A stretch of DNA of 64,000 nucleotides from Deinococcus roseus (GCF_014646895.1 NZ_BMOD01000001.1:55162-119161); one strand, 5' to 3'; counted from the stretch's first letter, positions 53,691 through 62,212 are shown. Translations and numbers: made by a program. The notes: generated from the letters alone by a model not told the origin.

Positions 53691-53753
53691 AAACTACTAT
53701 ACTTTTTAAATTGTTATGTGACTTATATTGCATTCGAAAAAGTGCGCTATACT
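53691..53753. promoter_or_regulatory. Divergent nitroreductase/HxlR promoter region
   Basis: TAGTTT (53696-53691, minus strand) and TATACT (53748-53753, plus strand) each end six bases before their start codons. The AT-rich DNA between them has CTATACT at both ends (53695 and 53747), a possible paired operator for the HxlR regulator. Confidence 0.55.
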
Positions 53754-53759
53754 TGGTGT

Positions 53760-54098
53760 ATGAGTGAAGATGGTTTTTGCCCCGTACACCACGCCATCCA
53801 GATCTTGCAGGAGAAGTGGACGCTTCACATCATCCGCACCCTGCTGCAAGGTCCAAGTGGCTTCAACGAACTCTCCAGAAGCGTAGGGGGCTGCAATCCT
53901 GCCACCCTGACCCACCGACTGGAAAGCCTGGAAGGACTGGGATTGGTCCACAAAGAAGTGATCTCCACCATGCCCCCGAGGTCCAGTTACAGCCTCACCC
54001 CTGCCGGTGTGGAGCTGCAGGGCGTGGTCACCGCCATCGATGAGTGGGCCAGAAGTCACCTGTCCACTTGCAAAGCCAAGGCCGATGGTATAAGATAG
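53760..54098 (+). CDS. HxlR-family transcriptional regulator
   Basis: 112 residues. The HxlR winged helix starts with the conserved Cys (GFCPVHHAIQILQEKWTLHI), which in HypR-like members senses electrophiles or disulphide stress, and continues GPSGFNELSRSVGGCNPATLTHRLESLEGLGLV, with the wing PRSSYSLTPAG. Start ATG 53760 is set by TATACT six bases upstream. It is divergent from the nitroreductase gene and most likely regulates it. Its 3' end contains the promoter of the downstream helicase gene. Confidence 0.93.
   Translation: MSEDGFCPVHHAIQILQEKWTLHIIRTLLQGPSGFNELSRSVGGCNPATLTHRLESLEGLGLVHKEVISTMPPRSSYSLTPAGVELQGVVTAIDEWARSHLSTCKAKADGIR
54068..54096 (+). promoter_or_regulatory. Promoter of the DEAD-box helicase gene
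   Basis: TTGCAA (54068-54073) and TAAGAT (54091-54096) are separated by 17 bases. This gives a transcript start near 54103 and a leader of about 114 bases, in contrast to the leaderless neighbours. Confidence 0.65.
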
Positions 54099-54102
54099 AA
54101 CG

Positions 54103-54216
54103 GTTGGCTCGAAGATGTAACGCAGACGCAGTTACACTGTCGAGCAGTGGGTAAGACCGTCCCTTGATTCATTTGCTTTCTTGGGGAAACACTTACCCAA
54201 GAAAGGATACAACTTA
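54103..54216 (+). ncRNA. Structured leader of the helicase mRNA, Shine-Dalgarno in a hairpin
   Basis: A perfect 10-bp hairpin has arms CTTTCTTGGG (54176-54185) and CCCAAGAAAG (54196-54205). The ribosome site AAAGGA (54202-54207) begins inside the 3' arm. A smaller hairpin (TGTAAC / GTTACA, near 54115-54135) lies earlier. The fold would block initiation until opened, for example by the helicase itself, by temperature or by a protein. Confidence 0.65.
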
Positions 54217-55971
54217 ATGCAGTTTTCCGATTTCGACCTCCAGGCCGAGGTTGTAGCACGTCTCGCCGCTCGCGGCATCATCACCCCCAGCCCCATTCAA
54301 TCTGAAAGTCTTCCTCACACGCTGAACGGCAAGGATGTGATCGGACGTGCACGCACTGGCACAGGAAAAACCCTGGCCTTTGCACTGCCCATCATCGAAG
54401 GGCTGGCCCCCAGCAGAGACTATGGCCGCGCACCCAGAGCCCTGGTTCTGGCACCCACCCGCGAACTGGCCAAACAAATCGCCGAGGAATTCAACCAGAG
54501 CGCACCCCACCTTTCCATCACCACCATCTATGGTGGCAGCAGCTACGTGCTGCAGGAAAAAGCCCTCTCCCGAGGCGTGGACATTGTGGTGGGCACTCCT
54601 GGACGCATCATCGACCACCTGGACCGCAAAACCCTGGTGCTCGACGATGTGCAATTCGCAGTCCTCGATGAAGCAGACGAAATGCTGAACGTGGGCTTTG
54701 CAGAAGCCGTGGAAACCATCCTGCGCCACACCCCCGAAGAGCGCCAGACCCTGCTGTTCAGCGCCACCCTCACCCCTTCCGTGATCCGTCTGGCCAAAGC
54801 CTACATGCGCAGCCCCGTGACCGTGGACCTGATCGGTGAGAACACCTCCAAGGCTTCCCAGACTGTCACCCACCTGGCTGTCAAAGTGGGCCGCAGTCGC
54901 ACCAAGATTCTGGTGGACCTGCTCAGCGTTTACAACCCCGAGCGTGCCATTGTCTTCACCCGCACCAAGCGCGAAGCCGATGAACTGGCCCTTGAGCTGA
55001 TCGGACGCGGCATCGAAGCCGAAGGTCTGCACGGCGACCTGGCCCAGGCCCAGCGTGAACGCGCCCTGGCTGCTTTCCGCAGTGGTCGCACCCGCGTGCT
55101 GGTCGCCACCGATGTGGCCGCCCGTGGTCTGGACATCCCCGAAGTGGACGTTGTGGTGCAGTACCATGTGCCCCAGGACCACGAATCCTATGTGCACCGC
55201 TCTGGCCGCACGGGCCGTGCCGGACGCAGTGGTGTGGCCATCGTGATGTACGCTCCCAAAGAGCAGTACGCCATCCGCCAGCTGGAAAACGCCACCGGTG
55301 CCCGCTTCGAGAAAATCGAAGCCCCCACCCCTTCTGAAGTCAACGCTTCCAACATGCGCAATGTGGCCAACATGATCAAAAACGTGCCCGATGAAATCTC
55401 TGGCATGTTCACCCAGCAAGCAGAAGAACTCTTCAGCGAACTGGGCATTGAAGCCCTTGCAAAAGCACTGGCCCGCATTGCTGGAGTCACCGAAGTGCCC
55501 CGCAGCGTCAGCTTGCTGAGCGGCGAAGAAGACTTCGTGACCGTGACCCTGCGCGCCCCCAGAATGACCGTTCCCAGAGCCGTTGCATTGATCGCCCGTG
55601 GCCTCAACATCGAGTCCCGTGCCCTTGGCAAAGTGCGCCTGTTCGAGCAGGGTGCAGTGGCAGACATTCCCGTGGACCGCGTGGAAGAACTTCTGAACAT
55701 GAGCCCCCTGGAAGAAAAAGTCCAGGTCGTGAAAACCCTGGAACTGCCCGAATTGATGGAACCCCCCCAGCGCGACGACCGGGGTCCCCGTCAGGGTGGC
55801 GGTGGCTACCGTGGCAACCGTGAAGGCGGAGACCGTGGCGGCTACCGTGGCAACAACGACCGCAACAGTGGGAGCAACGACAGAGGCGGCTCCCGTGAAG
55901 GTGTGTACGCTGGCAACCGCGAAGGCAGCGGCGGCAACAGACGCCCCTACCAGAACCGCAAGCGTTACTGA
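54217..55971 (+). CDS. DEAD-box ATP-dependent RNA helicase (CsdA/DeaD-like)
   Basis: 584 residues; RNA helicase for ribosome assembly and mRNA turnover, often cold-induced. The Q motif is in MQFSDFDLQAEVVARLAARG and PSPIQ; motif I is ARTGTGKT, motif II VLDEADEM, motif III SAT, and motif VI HRSGRTGRAGR. A C-terminal RNA-binding domain (about 430-520, SVSLLSGEEDFVTVTLRAP) resembles the DbpA/CsdA one. The last 65 residues are Arg/Gly/Asn-rich with repeated GYRGNR and DRGG units. ATG 54217 lies nine bases after AAAGGA, which is trapped in a leader hairpin. A terminator follows. Confidence 0.95.
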   Translation: MQFSDFDLQAEVVARLAARGIITPSPIQSESLPHTLNGKDVIGRARTGTGKTLAFALPIIEGLAPSRDYGRAPRALVLAPTRELAKQIAEEFNQSAPHLSITTIYGGSSYVLQEKALSRGVDIVVGTPGRIIDHLDRKTLVLDDVQFAVLDEADEMLNVGFAEAVETILRHTPEERQTLLFSATLTPSVIRLAKAYMRSPVTVDLIGENTSKASQTVTHLAVKVGRSRTKILVDLLSVYNPERAIVFTRTKREADELALELIGRGIEAEGLHGDLAQAQRERALAAFRSGRTRVLVATDVAARGLDIPEVDVVVQYHVPQDHESYVHRSGRTGRAGRSGVAIVMYAPKEQYAIRQLENATGARFEKIEAPTPSEVNASNMRNVANMIKNVPDEISGMFTQQAEELFSELGIEALAKALARIAGVTEVPRSVSLLSGEEDFVTVTLRAPRMTVPRAVALIARGLNIESRALGKVRLFEQGAVADIPVDRVEELLNMSPLEEKVQVVKTLELPELMEPPQRDDRGPRQGGGGYRGNREGGDRGGYRGNNDRNSGSNDRGGSREGVYAGNREGSGGNRRPYQNRKRY

Positions 55972-55996
55972 GCCTTAAAGCCTCAATTGAAACCCC

Positions 55997-56026
55997 AAAG
56001 CCCCTGGAAATTCCAGGGGCTTTTTT
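55997..56026 (+). terminator. Terminator after helicase gene
   Basis: Arms AAAGCCCCTGGAA / TTCCAGGGGCTTT with a one-base centre, followed by a T-run. Confidence 0.88.
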
Positions 56027-56100
56027 GTGAGCACAGCACTTTCAAAATCTCAGGGAACTTTCATGCACCTGCCCTCGTAGGCTGTTCTGGAGGATCCATC

Positions 56101-56214
56101 ATGTTGCATCACAAAGAGAAAGACAGGCTCCAGATTGCAGGCTTTCTGATCTCACTGGTGGTTGCATTTGCCATTGGCTGGAATGTGCTTTCCAGATTGC
56201 TGGAACAGCTTTAG
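56101..56214 (+). CDS. 37-residue single-span membrane peptide
   Basis: A short ORF with GGAGGAT eight bases before ATG 56101. The product has a charged start (MLHHKEKDRLQ) and one hydrophobic helix (IAGFLISLVVAFAIGWNVL) ending SRLLEQL, the pattern of small membrane peptides. It lies alone between the helicase terminator and a minus-strand terminator. Its reality rests on the ribosome site and the clean membrane helix. Function unknown. Confidence 0.6.
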   Translation: MLHHKEKDRLQIAGFLISLVVAFAIGWNVLSRLLEQL

Positions 56215-56236
56215 TTGTCCATTCAGAACAACAAAA

Positions 56237-56256
56237 AACTCGGGTTGCCCCGAGTT
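56237..56256 (-). terminator. Terminator of the Rieske protein gene
   Basis: Minus-strand arms AACTCGGG / CCCGAGTT around a short loop, followed by six T. Confidence 0.8.
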
Positions 56257-56295
56257 GGTGATTGATGTTTGCTTTGCTGCTCTTACAGGTTGCTC

Positions 56296-56601
56296 TTACA
56301 GCTCTTCCACGTAAAGGTCTTCTCCATCCAGCACGGCTTTGTACAGCCTGACCGCTTTCACGGCAGGCATTTTGGTGGCCTTGCCGGTGGCCAGTTCGAA
56401 ACGCGCACCGTGGGATTCACAGGTGATCTGGCCATCTTCCAGCCTGCCTCCTTCTAAAGGCACACTCTCGTGGGTGCAGACGTTTCTGAGGGCATAGAAC
56501 TGGTGCTGGTGTTTGACCACCAGCACACTCTGGCGACCCATGCGCACACTTTTCTGGGTGCCTTCTTCAAAATCGCTTGCTTTTCCAACCAAAACTCGCA
56601 T
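56296..56601 (-). CDS. Rieske [2Fe-2S] protein (NirD/ferredoxin-subunit type)
   Basis: 101 residues; small soluble electron carrier. The two cluster-binding boxes are CTHESVPL (C-x-H) and CESHGARF (C-x2-H), spaced 17 residues apart, with the basic pattern MRVLVGKASDFEEGTQKSVRMGRQSVLVV of dioxygenase-type Rieske ferredoxins. ATG 56601 is preferred: TACTTT ends seven bases upstream, with no Shine-Dalgarno sequence; an ORF start at 56652 would overlap the upstream gene. It lies 37 bases after the GHL10 hydrolase gene on the same strand. No reductase or oxygenase partner is nearby. Confidence 0.9.
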   Translation of the reverse strand: MRVLVGKASDFEEGTQKSVRMGRQSVLVVKHQHQFYALRNVCTHESVPLEGGRLEDGQITCESHGARFELATGKATKMPAVKAVRLYKAVLDGEDLYVEEL

Positions 56602-56638
56602 GGTGTTCAAAGTAACACGTTCCAGGCCAGAAATGCTG

Positions 56639-57697
56639 TCACCTGCGTCCAAACACCACGTAATTGCTGAACCCCTGGGGCTTGAGGGTGTTGATTTGCT
56701 TGCCGAGATCAGGGTATCCCGGTCCCACCTGCAAACCCATCCAGATGGGTTTCTTGCTGCGGTTGCGCAGGGTGTATCCCAGCACTTTCAGGGCGGTGAG
56801 GTTGGTGCTGTAGGCCATCGGAATGAACACATCCACGCCCTGCCATTTGGTCCAGACCTGCTGCGTCTCGGGTTTGTAGAGGGGATAGTAGGCGTTCACT
56901 GCTGCCGTCACCAGACCCTGACCTCCGGCCTGGTGGTAAGCGCGGCTCATGCCAGAGGCCACCTGGGCCAGCACATCCTGCCTGAAGGCATACCATTTCA
57001 TGTTGGTGACGCTGGCTCTGGTGCCGGTCTGCTTCTGGAAGGTCTCTACCACCACTGGGTTGTAGCCAAAGTCATCCTTGGAGGGGTACCTCAGGTAATC
57101 CAGGTGCAGGCCCACCTCGGGATAATTCTCTGCCAGTTCGGTGGTGAGTTTGTACACGGTCTGGCGCACATCGTAGAGGGCAGGGTCGGCAAAACCCATG
57201 TGCAGCCCCGTTTCACTGCTGGGCACCCCTGAAGCGTTCAGGGTTTCCCATTCGGGGTGCTCTTCCAGCAGGCCACCACTGACCCCGTATTTTTTGGGGG
57301 GCGCCCAGTAAAACACTTCCATCCAGGCATGAAGCCGCAGACCAGAGATGGACGCAGCTTCCACATATTCATTGAGGAGGTCGCGACCTGTGAGCTCGGG
57401 GCGCATGGGGGCCACAGCGGAGGGGTAAATGGTCATGCCGTGGTAGAAAGCCTCCACAAACACATCGGTGAAGCCTTCTTTTTTGAGCGAATCCATCAGG
57501 GCAGCAGCATCCTGTTTGGGGTTGGGACGCACCCATACCCCCATGATGCCATGCCGCACGTTGGCTGCAGGCAGGTCAGGGATGGTGATGTTCTCGGGGG
57601 TTTCAGGGTCGAGCACGCCCCCCTGGGTGGGGTCCTGTGCAGATGCAAGGGAAGTGAAGGTGCAGGCCACCAGCAACACATAACGCCAGAATTTCAT
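56639..57697 (-). CDS. Secreted family-10 glycosylhydrolase-like protein (GHL10/DUF187)
   Basis: 352 residues. The signal peptide MKFWRYVLLVACTFTSLASA precedes a TIM-barrel of the GHL10 type: RHGIMGVWVRPNPK, ALMDSLKKEGFTDVFVEAFYHGMTIYP, GLRLHAWMEVFYW, PEVGLHLDYLRYP and VDVFIPMAYSTNL. Conserved Glu and Asp residues in these strands (EAF, LDYLRYP) are the expected catalytic region. The usual substrates are unknown; cell-wall or storage polysaccharides are likely. TAAGGT ends six bases before the ATG, suggesting a leaderless start. It lies just downstream of the chitinase cluster and is part of a secreted polysaccharide-degrading locus. Confidence 0.87.
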   Translation of the reverse strand: MKFWRYVLLVACTFTSLASAQDPTQGGVLDPETPENITIPDLPAANVRHGIMGVWVRPNPKQDAAALMDSLKKEGFTDVFVEAFYHGMTIYPSAVAPMRPELTGRDLLNEYVEAASISGLRLHAWMEVFYWAPPKKYGVSGGLLEEHPEWETLNASGVPSSETGLHMGFADPALYDVRQTVYKLTTELAENYPEVGLHLDYLRYPSKDDFGYNPVVVETFQKQTGTRASVTNMKWYAFRQDVLAQVASGMSRAYHQAGGQGLVTAAVNAYYPLYKPETQQVWTKWQGVDVFIPMAYSTNLTALKVLGYTLRNRSKKPIWMGLQVGPGYPDLGKQINTLKPQGFSNYVVFGRR

Positions 57698-57762
57698 GCT
57701 TAAACCTTAGCAGGGTTTCACTGATGTGGGGTGACATCTGGGTAAAGAAATCCATAAAAAAG

Positions 57763-57795
57763 AAAAACCCCCGGGTTTGCCGCCCCGGGGTGGAG
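57763..57795 (-). terminator. Terminator of the first GH18 gene
   Basis: Minus-strand arms CCCCGGG / CCCGGGG (with extra flanking G-C pairs) are followed by five T. Confidence 0.8.
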
Positions 57796-57836
57796 GAAAG
57801 GGAGAAACTCTGTTTTAAAAGCCTGAGGTCAGGCTC

Positions 57837-59399
57837 TTATTTCAGAGAGGAGTGGATGGTTTTGCTGAGGGTGGCCTGGGCATCATCGCCGTCCAGGGAC
57901 CAGACCATGGTGCCGCCCAGTTCCAGGCTTCGGATGTATCTGGCTTTCTCCTGGATGACTTTTTCATCGTCGAAGGTCCAGAAGGTGCTGCCATCAAAGG
58001 CCCACATCTGTTTGCTGATGGGGTCATCAAAGCGGGGGCCAAAGTCTTTCAGTTCGCGGTAGGTTCTGGTGCCTGCGCTTTCGGTGGCGGTCTGGTAGAG
58101 GCCGTTGTTGACGTTGGCCACCCCTTTCCAGCCCTGGCCGTAGTAGGGAATGCCCACCACCAGTTTGTTGTTGGGAATGCCATATTTCTGGAATTCCTTG
58201 ACGGTGGTTTCCACACTGAAAATCTCGGTGCCGTCGGTCATGGGGTCATTGGGGCTGGCATAAAGGTTGCTGTGGAAATTGGTGGGTCCGGTGGCTGCCC
58301 ATCCGCCCCGGAAGTCGTAGGCCATCAGGTTGATGAAGTCCAGTGCCCCTTGGTATTTGTCGGGTTCGGTCTGGGCAATTTTGCTGGGCGCAGCAGGAGC
58401 AGCGATGGTCAGCAGGTAGTGCTTGCTGGTGGTTTCAGACAGGGTGTCCAGCTGTGCACGGAATTCATTGAGCAAGAGGGTGAAGTTTTCTTTGTCTTCG
58501 GGGCGCACCACGTTGCCCGGATCTCCCCCACCACCCGGGTATTCCCAGTCAATGTCGATGCCGTCAAAGATGCCTGCACCGCTGCCTGGACCTCCGGCAA
58601 CGTCTTTGTCAATCAGGGGCAGGTTCCCTTTGATGAAAAGATCGATGCAGGAAGAAGCCAGCTTTTTGCGTCCAGCATCGGTGGCGGCAGCGTCAGAGAA
58701 CCATTTGCTGAGGGTCCAGCCCCCCAGGGAGATCATGACCTTGATTTTGGGGTATTTGGCTTTGAGTTTTTTCAGTTCGGCAAAGTGTCCACGCAGTGTA
58801 TCGCCCCAGGTTTCGCCTGTTCCGTCTACAGAGTCTGCAGGGTCAAACGGTTTCTGGTAGTCTGCCCAGGCATCGGTGATGGCGCATTCGCCTGCCTGAT
58901 TGACGTTGCCAAAAGCGTAGTTGATGTGGGTGATGCTGGCTGCTGCCCCCGAGGTGTCGATGTCTTTCACCTTGTAACCTGTGGGACCGTAAACAGCCCA
59001 GTTGGTGAAATAGGCGACGTGGCGGTATTCGGGTCTGGGCAGGATCACGGTGGTGGTGGTGCTGGCACTGCTGGCCATGATGCCGTTCTTGTCGGTGGCT
59101 TTTGCAGTGTAGGTGTAATTGCCGTTCTGGGAACTGACCGTGAAGGCCTGAGAGAACTCGTAAGGTGCAGTGGTGTCTTCCAGCAGTTTTTCACCATTGC
59201 GGAACAGTTCCACTTTTGCAATGCCAGAAGCATCTGCAGCATTGACAGTGATTTTCACGATGCTGGCTGCACTGACGTTTTTGGGGGCCGTGAGGGTCAC
59301 GGTGGGTGGGGTGGTGTCTTTGGGTCCGGTGTTGGGATTGCAGGCGGTTGCGCCCAATCCGAGTAGAATGCTGCTGCCCAGCCACAGATGTTTTTTCAT
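57837..59399 (-). CDS. GH18 chitinase-like lipoprotein, one Ig-like module
   Basis: 520 residues. The signal MKKHLWLGSSILLGLGATAC ends in a lipobox Cys. Residues about 30-125 form one Ig-like module (PTVTLTAPKNVSAASIVKI, then VELFRNGEKLLEDTTAPY). The rest is a GH18 catalytic barrel: VMISLGGWTLSKWF, the catalytic FDGIDIDWEYPG near residue 285, INLMAYDFRGGW, and a C-terminal LELGGTMVWSLDGDD. It should cleave chitin or related GlcNAc polymers from the cell surface. ATG 59399 follows AGGGGGAG; the longer start at 59444 has no support. It is the first of three GH18 genes. Confidence 0.93.
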   Translation of the reverse strand: MKKHLWLGSSILLGLGATACNPNTGPKDTTPPTVTLTAPKNVSAASIVKITVNAADASGIAKVELFRNGEKLLEDTTAPYEFSQAFTVSSQNGNYTYTAKATDKNGIMASSASTTTTVILPRPEYRHVAYFTNWAVYGPTGYKVKDIDTSGAAASITHINYAFGNVNQAGECAITDAWADYQKPFDPADSVDGTGETWGDTLRGHFAELKKLKAKYPKIKVMISLGGWTLSKWFSDAAATDAGRKKLASSCIDLFIKGNLPLIDKDVAGGPGSGAGIFDGIDIDWEYPGGGGDPGNVVRPEDKENFTLLLNEFRAQLDTLSETTSKHYLLTIAAPAAPSKIAQTEPDKYQGALDFINLMAYDFRGGWAATGPTNFHSNLYASPNDPMTDGTEIFSVETTVKEFQKYGIPNNKLVVGIPYYGQGWKGVANVNNGLYQTATESAGTRTYRELKDFGPRFDDPISKQMWAFDGSTFWTFDDEKVIQEKARYIRSLELGGTMVWSLDGDDAQATLSKTIHSSLK

Positions 59400-59691
59400 G
59401 TGCACTCCCCCTGTGCAGAACGCACATTCTGCACAGTCTTTCAAATCCTTCTGGTATTTGCATGGTATATAACCACTTTAATACCAATCCGCATTTGTAT
59501 AGCCCAATATTCAGTCGTTTCAGACCAATTTTGGATTTTTATGCTCAAATTCCCAGCAGAACACCATAAAGCTTTAATACCACTTTGAGTCAACTTGATG
59601 CCTGTTCCAGAACATTTCAGGCACAAAAACCCACCCGAGAAATTTCGGGTGGGCCGTCTGGGGAAGCAGCCTTTGATTGGAGGTGTGGATT
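59400..59691. other. Regulatory gap between GH18 genes
   Basis: 292 AT-rich bases. It contains the terminator of the upstream GH18 gene (59625-59655), two direct copies of CTTTAATACCA (59476-59486 and 59572-59582), and a TGGTAT / ATACCA inverted repeat (59464-59486) that overlaps possible -10 sequences. Confidence 0.5.
59625..59655 (-). terminator. Terminator of the second GH18 gene
   Basis: Minus-strand arms CCCACCCGA / TCGGGTGGG followed by five T. Confidence 0.82.
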
Positions 59692-62112
59692 TTAGAGTTT
59701 GGGAAGGTTTGGCACAGACTGGCTGCAGTTGCTGGTGATGGAGAGGATCTGGCAGATCAGCTGACCTGCAGAGTTCACTCCAGCAGCTCCAGCAGGAGGA
59801 GTGGCGTGCACACGCTCTTTCCAGATTTGCCAGATCATCATGCCGTCGGTGGGTTTGCCGTTGGCTTTCACATAGTTGGCCAGGGTTTCCACGTTGTAGA
59901 CCTTGCTGGCATCGTTGAGGCCGTCGTACATGAAGTTGCGCCAGGTGGCTCCGTAATCCACCCCCGCATCTTTGTTGAGTTTGAGGGTGGCTCCGCCTGC
60001 ACCTTCGGGAGCAGGCTCAATGCCCATGGCAATGGGACCAGCGTAAATGGCGCGGTAGGACTCGAAGGATTCGCGGGGATCAAAGAAAGTGCCTGCATCG
60101 TAGGACATCAGGTTGATGTGGCTCAGCTTGCTGCCCTGCTGCTTGACCAGGTTGTACATGGTGCCGCCGTAAGGAGAGCCCCACTGCACTTTGCCTTCTT
60201 CCCACTGGGAGCCCTTCACATAGTAGGCTCCGGTGGACCAGGCAGCGATGGAGATGCCCAGACTCAGCCCTCTGCCGTGAATGGTGTCGTAGGTGGTGTT
60301 GAGGATGTTGATGGCCTTGGCGTCACCAGGGCAGGAGAAGTTGCTGGCATCTCCCGTGCAGGTCCCGGTAGGGGCTTCCCAGTCGAGGTCCACCCCATCT
60401 ACACCCAGGTCCTGGGCCAGATCGATCAGACCGCTGGGGTTGTAGCTGTCCCAGCCGTGCATGTCGTTGGAGTAGGTCCATCCGCCCACAGACAGGTACA
60501 CCTTGGTGCCTCTGGCCTGCAGGGCATCGATGTTGGCAATGACCTGCCTGGCCTGGGTGGGGGTCATCTGCACCGGAGGGCTCCAGGGGTTGGCCGCAGC
60601 ACCTTCCACAAATTGCAGACCGGTGTTGGTGTCGTTGAAGCCCAGGGTCTGGTAATCGCCCTTCCTGTAGGTCAGTTTGGGATTGGCAAAAGCGATGTTG
60701 ACGTGGGTGTAATAGCTGGGGATGTTGGCAGGCACCAGGTCGTTCAGGCTGGTGTTCCAGGTGCCAGCGTAGCCCACATAAATGCGGCCTGTGGGCTGCA
60801 CAGGGATGTTGACGGTGACATTGGCAGCGGCGCTGGTCTTGTTGTTTCCAGCAGCATCAAAAGCTTTTGCAGTAAACGCATAGGTGCCGTTCTGACCTGC
60901 AGCAAAGCTCTGGCTGTACTGGTAAGGGGAAGTCGTATCGGTGGAAACCAGGGCACCGTTGCGGTAGAACTCCACTTTGGACACGCCCACGTTGTCACTG
61001 GCGGTTGCAGTGACAGTCACTGTGCCTGCAGCGGTCAGGCTGCTGGGAGAAGCGGCCACACTGACATTGGGAGGAGTGGTGTCAGAGGTGATGTTGACGG
61101 TGGCAGACACAGCGGTGCTGGTTTTGTTGTTTCCAGCAGCGTCATAGGATTTTGCGGTGTAGCTGTAGGTGCCGTTCTGGGTGCTGCTGCTGAAAGGATC
61201 AGCATAGGTGTAAGGGGAAGTGGTGTCGGTGGCGATCAGGGTGGTGCCCCGGTAGAATTCCACTTTGCTCACACCCACATTGTCGGTTGCAGTCGCAGTC
61301 AAATTGATGTTCCCTGCAGCGGTCAGGTTGCTGGGGGTCAAACTCAGGCTGGAGGTCGGTGCCGTGGTGTCTGCAGGAATGTTGACGGTGGCAGAAACCG
61401 CATTGCTGGTCTTGTTGTTTCCTGCAGCATCAAACGCTTTGGCTGTGAAGCTGTAAGTTCCGTTCTGGGTGCTGTTGGAAAAGCTCTGGCTGTACTCGTA
61501 GGGAGCGGTGGTGTCGGTGCCGACCAGGGTGGTGCCCCGGTAGAATTCCACTTTGCTCACACCCACATTGTCACTGGCAGCAGCGGTCACTTTCACCGTG
61601 CCAGCAGCAGTCAGGCTGCTGGGGGCAATGGTGGCAGAAACGGTGGGAGCAACGGTGTCGGTGGGGGGGGTGCCGTCGCAACTTGCTCCGTTGATGGTGC
61701 AGGTGTTGACCCCGGAGAAAGCGCCTGTTCCAGAGTAGGAAACGGTGACACTGCCGCCTGCGGGGATGTTGCCGCCACCCCAGGTGTTGGGGGTCACGGT
61801 GTAAGAACCATCGGCATTCTTAACCGCATTGCCGCCTGCGCCCCAGGGGGTTCCAGACAGGCCACCTGTGCCATTGAACTTGAAGTTGAGGGTCCAGTTG
61901 GTCACGGCTGCAGTGGTGTTGTTGGTGAGGGTGATCACCCCGTTAAAACCACCATCCCAGATGCTGCTGGTGGTGAAGACGGCAGTCAATCCCGTGGCCT
62001 GCTGGGTGACTCTGGCGGTCTGGGTTGAAGTCTGGAAATCCGACTGGCTGCAGGCGGCAAGCCCGAGGGTCACAAGCAGAAGGGCCGATCCTTTAAGTGC
62101 CTTGAGGTTCAT
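59692..62112 (-). CDS. GH18 chitinase-like lipoprotein with CBM2 and three Ig-like modules
   Basis: 806 residues. The lipoprotein signal MNLKALKGSALLLVTLGLAAC is followed by a CBM2-type polysaccharide-binding domain (about 40-145; Trp in TNWTLNF, WGAGG and NTWGGGN). Three Ig-like modules of about 95 residues follow, each with PSSLTAAG or PSNLTAAG, DNVGVSKVEFYR and AKAFDAAGNNKTS. The GH18 barrel (about 455-800) contains KVYLSVGGWTYS, the catalytic DGVDLDWEAP near 570, and INLMSYDAGTFF. AAGGAG lies eight bases before the ATG. The binding domain and modules suggest a long surface-tethered arm presenting the catalytic domain to insoluble chitin. Confidence 0.94.
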   Translation of the reverse strand: MNLKALKGSALLLVTLGLAACSQSDFQTSTQTARVTQQATGLTAVFTTSSIWDGGFNGVITLTNNTTAAVTNWTLNFKFNGTGGLSGTPWGAGGNAVKNADGSYTVTPNTWGGGNIPAGGSVTVSYSGTGAFSGVNTCTINGASCDGTPPTDTVAPTVSATIAPSSLTAAGTVKVTAAASDNVGVSKVEFYRGTTLVGTDTTAPYEYSQSFSNSTQNGTYSFTAKAFDAAGNNKTSNAVSATVNIPADTTAPTSSLSLTPSNLTAAGNINLTATATDNVGVSKVEFYRGTTLIATDTTSPYTYADPFSSSTQNGTYSYTAKSYDAAGNNKTSTAVSATVNITSDTTPPNVSVAASPSSLTAAGTVTVTATASDNVGVSKVEFYRNGALVSTDTTSPYQYSQSFAAGQNGTYAFTAKAFDAAGNNKTSAAANVTVNIPVQPTGRIYVGYAGTWNTSLNDLVPANIPSYYTHVNIAFANPKLTYRKGDYQTLGFNDTNTGLQFVEGAAANPWSPPVQMTPTQARQVIANIDALQARGTKVYLSVGGWTYSNDMHGWDSYNPSGLIDLAQDLGVDGVDLDWEAPTGTCTGDASNFSCPGDAKAINILNTTYDTIHGRGLSLGISIAAWSTGAYYVKGSQWEEGKVQWGSPYGGTMYNLVKQQGSKLSHINLMSYDAGTFFDPRESFESYRAIYAGPIAMGIEPAPEGAGGATLKLNKDAGVDYGATWRNFMYDGLNDASKVYNVETLANYVKANGKPTDGMMIWQIWKERVHATPPAGAAGVNSAGQLICQILSITSNCSQSVPNLPKL

Positions 62113-62173
62113 CTTTCACACTCCTTGAAATTCTGTGAGAGGGCCAGAAAAGACCCTCAGAGCGACAGTGGAA

Positions 62174-62212
62174 GCAGGGGTTTAAAGCAGGGGTTTAAAG
62201 CAGGGGTTTAAA
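62174..62212. repeat. 13-bp tandem repeat at the 3' end of the third GH18 gene
   Basis: Three perfect copies of GCAGGGGTTTAAA. The stop codon of the GH18 gene (TTA on the plus strand, 62208-62210) lies in the third copy. Confidence 0.9.
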
